This document shows, piece by piece, positions 57,481 to 64,000 of a stretch of DNA of 64,000 nucleotides (within the stretch, counting starts at the first letter, position 1; each line of letters starts with the position of its first letter). The position numbers and the translations under genes are program-made. The stretch spans positions 930,001 to 994,000 of the forward strand of contig JAEILZ010000004.1 of assembly GCA_018873225.1 (NCBI GenBank), in the 5' to 3' direction. The notes beneath the pieces were generated by a model that did not search any database, was not told the origin of the DNA, and worked only from the letters and a program-made list of their open reading frames with translations. The DNA comes from [Phialemoniopsis] sp. UDSM-2020 (Eukaryota; Ascomycota; Sordariomycetes; Thyridiales; Thyridiaceae).

Positions 57481-59376
57481 AATTTAATAAAGATTTAATA
57501 AATAAAACCTTATTTAATAAAGATTTTATAAATAAAATTTTATTAAATAAAGATTTAATAAAACTTTTTAAATAAAACTTTATTTAATAAAACTCTTTTA
57601 ATTATTTATTTATTAAATAAATAAAAGAATTTTATATAAAATAATTACTTATAATAGAAAAAAAACTTTTTATAGTTATAACAAACTTATATTTAATATA
57701 TACAGACTTATACAGCTAAGTTCTACTTAGGAATAGCTAGGTATTATCTATAAAAGTAAAAACACTATATTCTTTATTATTTAACACCTAATCAACCCTA
57801 GTAGCAGGTATATATACCTATACAGTAGCACTATAATATAAAATAGCTTTATTTAATTAAAATTAAAAGTAGTTTTAAAGTTATCTAACTCCTAACTATT
57901 AAGTTCCTTATTAATCTTATTATAAAGAGACTTAAGTACCTTTATATTAGCTAATACAACCTAATTTAACTTCTTATACTTTTTAAACTGCTTCTTACTA
58001 CCCTTACTAAAAGCCTTATACTTCTATTTACCTTTATACTACTTTAAATTAGTATTATTACTATCCTTCTTTAGAGAAACAAGTTAGTATAGCCCTATAT
58101 AAGCTTAAATAAGCTACTTACTATAGAAACTATAGCTTACAGCTATAAAATAGTACTAGCAGTTTATATATACATCTTTAAAGACACTATAGCCTTTAAA
58201 TATATACTTAGAAAAAGGACTAGTATAGTCCTTATTCTTATAATGCTTATATAGCTTTATATTATATAAATTAACTATAATATAAGCTATAATAGTACTC
58301 TTCTATTACTAATACTTCAACTTTAGCTATATAATATAATCCTTTATATCTTTATAAAACTCCTTTATCTTAAGTATATAAGTAATATCCTATATAAGTT
58401 AGTTTAAACCTTAATTTAAATATATAAACTTATATAAATCTAACTTAAATCTTAATACTTTAAAATATTATTATATTAGGTTATATAAGCTCACTTAAGT
58501 AAAACCCCAGCTAGTTCTTTAAACTCTATAGCCTCTTTAATATTTATAGTTAAAAACTAGATCTCCCTCTTCTACTAGCAGTAGTACTTAGCTAAAGTAG
58601 TAATACTATTACTATATTTAACCTAATAAAACATTTTAATCTTATATACCTTTATATTAACCTAATTAAGCTTAATTAGATTTATACTAAGGTGATTATC
58701 TATATTCTTATTAGTATTAAAAGGTTTATTATTATCCTCCTTTATAATAGCTTAACTAGCTTTATCCTTACCTATAGTAATTATACTAGATCTAGTCTTA
58801 TTTATAGTAATAATAACTATATTTAAATCACTTTAACTACTACTAGAAAACTCCTTATTAAAGATATACAGCTCCTTACAGGCCTAATTAGCTCTATTCT
58901 TACTTATAAAAGCCTTATTCTTATTCTTTAAAGATTTAGAAGGTATTATATTAGCCAGTTTAATTTAATTGCTTATTATTTAAGTTTATAATTAATCAGT
59001 TAAATATAAATAGAAGCATTTAAATCTATATAACCCTATACAATCCCTATAAAAAAGTAAAATTAGTAAAAATTCACTTTCTCATTTAAATAAATAAGAA
59101 AAAAAATAAATAATAAAAATAGTATTATTAAAAAGTGCTTTTTTTAATAATAATAAAAAAGTGATTTTTAAATAATTTAATAAAGAAATAACAATAGAAA
59201 TTAAGAAAGTAAATTTACTTACTAATTTAGTATAGTTAGAGAGAAGAAAAATTGCAATCGAGCCCTGACAAATGAATTTTTAATAGGGCTGTCTTGCTAG
59301 TGCGATTCTATTCAGTTTCTGAGGTACCTAATTTTACTAGCTAATCCCTTACTATGGGGTGTACCTATGAAACGAA

Positions 59377-59410
59377 TGGGTTTTGTTACAGTGAGCGCTC
59401 TCGGACTCCG
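59377..59410 (-). repeat. Right terminal inverted repeat
   Basis: 34 bp, reverse complement of the left repeat, followed by TA. About 150 bp inside it (59225-59376) keep ordinary composition. Confidence 0.85.
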
Positions 59411-59412
59411 TA

Positions 59413-59971
59413 GCTTGGCATTTTACTCCACACCGTTTGATGCCGCCATTCGGGAGCTTGTCTTTGCTCCACGTGGGATCAGAGCAGCCAGTTTTACGCT
59501 GCATGCGTGAAATAACGTCCCCGCAAGACACACCGATTGGGATCTCTTGGCAGGGCAATAGTCTGTCCTGCTCGGGGCGCGGCCCTTTGTCTCAATCACA
59601 CGTGCTGATCTCTCAGAAGCTTTGAGCTGTTCTGTTCCACGGCGAAAGGTATTCAAATGCTGCTTTTAGAGCAGTTCATTGGGCCCAGGAGCCTCCATAC
59701 AAGCCAGCCAAGCCTATGCACTCTGATAAGCTCAACAGGGCCGACGTTCTCGTCCCATGCTTGGTGTATAGTTCGCGCGTCAACAGTGCCACCTACACGT
59801 GGTTGACAAGGGAGAGCTGGCGAATGGGTGGAGGCCTGATTGGATCTGTTGAAGCAGCCAATTAATATAACTGTGCCGCGCCTGACCAGCTACTTTCCAC
59901 TTTCGTCCTTGATCGGCGTCCGTCAGCACTTCTTCTTGCTCAGATACGCTGTTCTTCACCGTCCGATCTCA
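59413..59971. other. Intergenic spacer, phosphatase promoter
   Basis: 560 bp of ordinary composition right of the element. Open frames on the minus strand (59423-59656) look random. Confidence 0.45.
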
Positions 59972-61818
59972 ATGGCTGTTCTCTCGACCCAGCGCGCCGG
60001 CGTCATCGCTATGGCTTTGGCGCTTCCGGCCCTGACTCTCGCTGCCGATGTTGACCTGAAGTGGCACGCCCCCGCTGCGAGCAAGCTGAATAACCTTACC
60101 CAGGTCCTCACCGGCGAGGGTATCTATGACTTCGTCTACGATACCAGCAAGACCCCTGACGACAAGTATGGCGTGTACAACTGGTGCAACATGCCCCACG
60201 TCAGGAAGACCGAGTACGTCAAGGCATCGGACGAGTTCGAGCTACAGTATGTCGAGGTGGTAAGCAATGCGACTCGATATGGATGATTATCAATACAGTT
60301 TCTTACCGTGTATACTAGTCGCACCGCCATCACAAGCGCACTCCCTACCAGGACAACACCTTCCCGGTCGAGTCTTATGGCTGGGACTGCTCGGACGTTG
60401 CGCTCTTCTACACTGGCGAGCCCATCGTGTCCGAGGGCGGGTACACTGCCGCCAAGGGCTATCTCGACCATTTCCAGGCTGCCGAGAATCACTTCACCGT
60501 CGCCCCCAAGAAGGGATTCCAGGGCAACTGCCAGTTTCCCCAGCTGACTGCCGAGGCTCTTGACGACTCCTATGTCCACGGTGCCGACCTCTACGGCGTA
60601 TATGGTGATATGCTCGGCTTCCTGCCCAAGCGCTCTGATGCGAAGTGGCAGGACCAGGTCAAATATCGCGTTACCAACAACCTGATCACCAGCCAGGTCG
60701 CGGGTATGGTCATCGAGGGCATGTACCAGACCTCGGAGCGCGTCCCGCTTCTCGTCGACCCTGATGGAATCGACTCCCTCATGCCCCAGGGCTTCTGCAA
60801 GGCCGGCGAGAGCCTCTTCAGCAAGATCAAGTCCTCCTCCGATAAGGGCTGGCAGGAGCACCTCGACAAGGCCAAGGACCTGTACGCCGTCCTGGACAAC
60901 ATCTCGGGCGTCCCCACCAACGACGGCGGCTTCCACATGAGCTTCGACCACTACTATGACAACCTCTCAGCCCGCCAGTGCCACGGCAAGCCCTTGCCCT
61001 GCAAGATCGTCGACGGCAAGAACGACACCAGCACCTGCGTCACCCAGGAGCTCGCCGATAACGTCTACCGTTTCGGTCACTGGGAGTACTCGTACTACTA
61101 CCGCGACGCCCCGGAGTCCCTCGCCGCCTCGGCCTCGACCTACGGCGTCTGGATCTCCACTCTGGCCAACCACCTGCGCGCCGTTGTCGAGGGCAAGTCG
61201 GACGGCACCAAGTACTTCCACAACGTCGCCCACGACGGCTCCATCTCGCGACTGCTTTCCGTCCTGCAAATTGACGAGATGGTCTGGCCTGGCATGGGCT
61301 CCGAGGTTGTCTTTGAGCTGTTCAAGAAGAAGTCCGGCAGCACCACCTCGACCGGCCCCAAACCTACCGATGTTGTCGCCCCGAACTGCGCCCACGACAA
61401 CTGCCTGCGCCAGATGATCGGCAAGCTCGAGTCAGCCAGCGCTTTCTGCCCCAGCTTCACCGCCGCGCCGATGCCCTCGTCCACCCTCGTCAGCCTGCCC
61501 ACCTGGGTGAGCAACTGCAAGGGCAGCGCCGAGCGTGTCTCGAGCGCTTGCTCCTGCGTCGTTCCCGCCGCCACTTCTACTGACGCTAGCGCCGCGCCGA
61601 CCGCGACTGCTAAGCCTGAGGTCGGAACTGGAAGCGAGAGCGGCTACTACGTCCGGGTCCTGTTCGGAGGCCAGGTTCTCAAGTCGTCGAACCCGAGCCT
61701 GGGATCGATCAACCTGATCCCCGTTGAGACTCTTCTGGCGTACTTTGATGGTCTTGCCGGTAAGAATGCGGAGAAGGTTGTTGACATGTGCAATGGCAAC
61801 ATTCCCTTGTCAAAGTAG
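59972..61818 (+). CDS. Secreted histidine phosphatase family protein with an extra Cys-rich module, 2 exons
   Basis: Exons 59972-60259 and 60319-61818 give 595 residues. The signal peptide MAVLSTQRAGVIAMALALPALTLAA is clear. The catalytic motif SHRHHKRTPYQDN begins right after the intron and corresponds to RHGxRxP; NVAHDGSISRLL supplies the HD proton donor. WDCSDVALFY and GHWEYSYYYRD are further family blocks. It resembles the ACPL2/PXYLP1-like branch of histidine acid phosphatases more than phytase. Between the core and the last block (GYYVRVLFGGQVLKSS) lies an inserted segment of about 100 residues with the pattern CAHDNCLRQMI..AFCPSF..SNCKG..SSACSC, a cysteine module seen in other fungal secreted proteins, followed by a Thr/Ala-rich linker. 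The substrate is unknown. Confidence 0.9.
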
Positions 61819-61977
61819 ATGAAGACGGTGGAGGAGATCAGCTTGGGGCTCGCAAAGTGTAATGATGTTACTTTAACGGTAAAAATGTTCAAATTACAAC
61901 AACATAAAACAGATTTGACGTGTACTTCCAATGCTTCACCCCTCAATTCTGATGCAGTGAACTTCAATCCGATGATC

Positions 61978-63825
61978 TCAACATGCCACGCCGCCACTGA
62001 TCAAGGCCTGTCTGCATCGTTCAAATGGCCGGACGACCTTCTGTAGCATCTCTCGCCTCCACACTTCAGGTGGCGTGCTACGATTCCCTCCCAGGCACCA
62101 TGCTACTGCTTCAGCGTAGTCCGGACCCGCCTCCTCGTTTACCTCCAATTGCCAATCCCTCGCCGCCATGAAGTCAAAAGTCATCTTCTCAGTTTCATTG
62201 CTTCCTGCGGGCCAAGTTTTCCGACACGCATGGGTTTCCAACAGTTCACCGAAGCAAAGTTCTAAAAGAACTATACCCAGTAGATCCAACGATTGGCGGA
62301 ATGTCGCCGCCCTGTTCTCGCTCGGATCCGGAGCAACGAGGCGGCGATTAAGGTGGGGCTGGTCAAGAACGAACACTCCCGGATCCACAGCAGCACTGCA
62401 AAAGGCTATATCCGATTTCGACCAGATTCCTGGAAGCCAAGGGCTGTCCAAGAGCTGGAGGAACGAGGAGGATAAGATGAGAGCAAGGGAGTAACGCTGT
62501 CGACGGGTTGGTCGTGGCTGGACATCGCCTCGCAGGATTTGATCCAATGTCACTGACGTGAAGGTTTCCATCTGCTGATGAGACACCTTGTAGACGTAGT
62601 ATCGACAATCTTCCTCAGCTAAAAATCCGCAACATGGTTCATTGTCCTGTTCGAGTGAGAGGCATAGGTTTGTGATAGCCGGGATTTCGATTTGCTGAGA
62701 GTGGACAACAGCGGCCTCAGTCGGAGTGAAGGCAACGGATCGCAAATCCCTGTGGATAAAGATCTTGTCAGCTTGAGCGCTGTGGTTAACGTGAACTAGT
62801 AACATGCCTTCCTCTGTCTGATCCCATTTTGCCTTGACTATTAGTCCTCAAAGCGGATTTGATAGGCTGACTCCCTTTTGGGTCCAGTATCCGTTGCGTG
62901 TGGGTAGCTGGTGTAACAGATGTTACCTTTTGGGGTACATGATGCTCCTCGACGATGCGAGCTTGCCGAATCTCCCAGCTAGACGGTAAGGACTTAGCGA
63001 AGACCACCTCAAACTCGGACGTTTTGTCTGTGCGATGCCGTAAGAGGAGCTGAACGCAATGCTGTCGATTACAATAGCAATTCCATGCCGACGTGAGTGC
63101 CCGGAATAGTTTGCCTGCCTGGATGAACAAGTCGCAAATCGCATTGTCTCTAGTTGAGCACTTGGCCGTTGTTGTCCTCTCACCGAGGAGATGAGTCTCT
63201 CTGTCGCTCTTGTCGAGCAGAGTCTCCATTCTTTCGAGTACGTCCTTGAGTTTGATGAACAGGTTCTCTCGCACGCTTGCTCCGTTGCTGAACCTGACTT
63301 TGTAAAGCTGATAATCCATTCCGCCTTGGCTCATTGCGTGCTTCATGCGAGCTTTCATCGGCCCTTTCTAGTTAACGTTAACAGAAGCTTCCTGTAGGTT
63401 CTGTCAAGACTCACCGCCGTGGTAATGGTTTGTTGAACATCTTGTTTGTCGACGGCGAGTTCGCGATTAAGTTGCTCCATAATCTCGGCAATGATCATCA
63501 TTTGCCTCAGGTACAACTCATAGGACTCATCAAGGCGAGCTTTGAGGAGGTCTGCCACTCCCTTATCTTTCCAACCTTCCCCCCCGGGGCTGGCTAACAG
63601 CTCTGAAATCTTTTCATCGTCCACATCTAACGGCAGGAGGAGCATCTTCAATCTCTTTCTGTATACGAGCCGATAGTACTTCAAGTCATGGCTGCACTTC
63701 TCATGCTCCTCCCTGATCCTGTACCAGAAGCCAAGGCGCTTACTGATCTTGCGATATCGGTCAAGGGCCTCGATGGCAATTGGAAATGCCCCGAGGATGA
63801 CGCCAGCCACCTCTAAGCCGGACAT
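61978..63825 (-). CDS. DUF7580-like protein with N-terminal helical domain, 3 exons
   Basis: Minus-strand exons 63825-63415, 63367-62927 and 62832-61978 give 568 residues. The start MSGLEVAGVILGAFPIAIEAL is typical of fungal proteins with HeLo/SesA-like or related helical N-domains, followed by a long helical region (EEHEKCSHDLKYYRLVYRKR). The C-terminal part carries DUF7580-type blocks: LCLSLEQDNEPCCGFLAEED, RRQRYSLALILSSSFLQL, SPWLPGIWSKSDIAF and SLDLLGIVLLELCFGELLE. The last resembles helix F of protein kinases, but no catalytic HRD/DFG motif is seen. Such proteins are common and expanded in filamentous fungi; some relatives are linked to NLR-type self/non-self recognition. The function of this one is unknown. 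The second intron joins HVPQK to AKWDQTEEG in frame. Confidence 0.85.
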
Positions 63826-64000
63826 ACTGTGCTCGCAGCAATGCTGGACCTAATGTTTCCAACTTCTAGGTATGTCGAGAGACAAATGACGAAGCAGGAG
63901 CTGAAAACAGAGGGTACATTCTAATTCGCGTACTTATGCAGTCGACCCCAACCCGCCAATCATACAGGAGGGCTATACCTAAGCCCCGCGTTGGGCGCCC
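63826..64000. other. Right-edge promoter region
   Basis: Upstream sequence of the DUF7580-like gene; nothing further seen. Confidence 0.4.

Larger units (their letters stand above)
53025..59410. mobile_element. 6.4-kb TIR-bounded, RIP-like degenerate element
   Basis: The two ends are perfect inverted copies of 34 bp (53025-53058 and 59377-59410), beginning cggagtccgagagcgctcac on the left. Each end is flanked by TA (53023-53024 and 59411-59412), as expected for a TA target duplication of Tc1/mariner/pogo (Fot)-type DNA transposons. The interior from about 53090 to 59220 is extremely A+T-rich, almost lacks CpA, TpG and CpG, and has no open frame of 60 codons, as left by repeat-induced point mutation. 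Degenerate coding-like stretches remain on the plus strand around 54.0-56.1 kb and on the minus strand around 57.7-59.0 kb. The size is about three times that of a typical Fot-type element, so nesting or a composite origin is likely. Confidence 0.75.

Noticed and set aside
56381..57600. CRISPR-like regular spacing of repeats
   Set aside because: Units are contiguous 30-bp tandem copies without unique spacers, in a eukaryotic A+T-rich element.
53090..59220. Mitochondrial DNA insertion as a source of the A+T-rich block
   Set aside because: No mitochondrial gene fragments are recognisable. TIR ends, TA flanks and depletion of CpA/TpG fit a RIP-affected transposon better.
59423..59656. 77-codon minus-strand frame right of the element
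   Set aside because: Random-looking content, close to the inverted repeat; no support as a transposase remnant.

Overview
The window is nuclear DNA from a filamentous ascomycete (Pezizomycotina, most likely a Sordariomycete). The evidence is many short GT..AG introns of about 45-90 nt with CTAAC/CTRAT-like branch points, typical fungal families (Zn2Cys6 regulator, Syg1-type SPX/EXS protein, CAF-1 large subunit, CmcJ/NvfI-like oxidases, DUF7580-like protein, GH5 mannanase), and an extremely A+T-rich block with a RIP-like composition. I found 23 complete gene models, one gene fragment cut by the left edge, and two tRNA-Asn genes. Exon borders were set by hand from splice consensus, frame and family similarity; no search was run.

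Left half (1-26 kb). A cut-off C-terminus and an EthD-domain protein come first. A sugar MFS transporter and a Zn2Cys6 regulator then diverge from a shared 0.9-kb promoter. Next are an Ape1-type M18 aminopeptidase diverging from a secreted GH5 endo-mannanase, the CAF-1 large subunit, and a conserved serine-rich protein with a long pyrimidine-rich leader. A 4.5-5.7 kb stretch without a convincing gene precedes a SYG1-like SPX-EXS protein.

Middle (26-51 kb). This is a run of accessory, catabolism-flavoured genes: a LamB/YcsF protein, two unrelated amidase-signature enzymes, a flavin monooxygenase, a Vps62-family membrane protein, an ACMSD-type amidohydrolase diverging from an isopenicillin-N-synthase-like dioxygenase, a homeodomain+C2H2 regulator diverging from an amino-acid permease, a 98-aa unknown, and two diverging CmcJ/NvfI-like oxidases. 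Two tRNA-Asn genes sit in a 3.4-kb gene-poor gap. The enzyme mix suggests breakdown or tailoring of an amide, lactam or N-heterocycle. That is inference, and the genes need not form one pathway. One CmcJ-like gene seems to have lost the AG of an intron end exactly inside its predicted metal-binding H-x-D motif.

Right part (51-64 kb). A small cysteine-rich secreted protein with its own TATA box lies about 0.9 kb from a 6.4-kb block bounded by perfect 34-bp inverted repeats and TA dinucleotides. The block interior is A+T-rich and full of stop codons, and contains a 30-bp tandem array. Beyond it lie a secreted histidine phosphatase carrying an extra cysteine-rich module and a DUF7580-like protein with an N-terminal helical domain of the kind seen in fungal allorecognition proteins.
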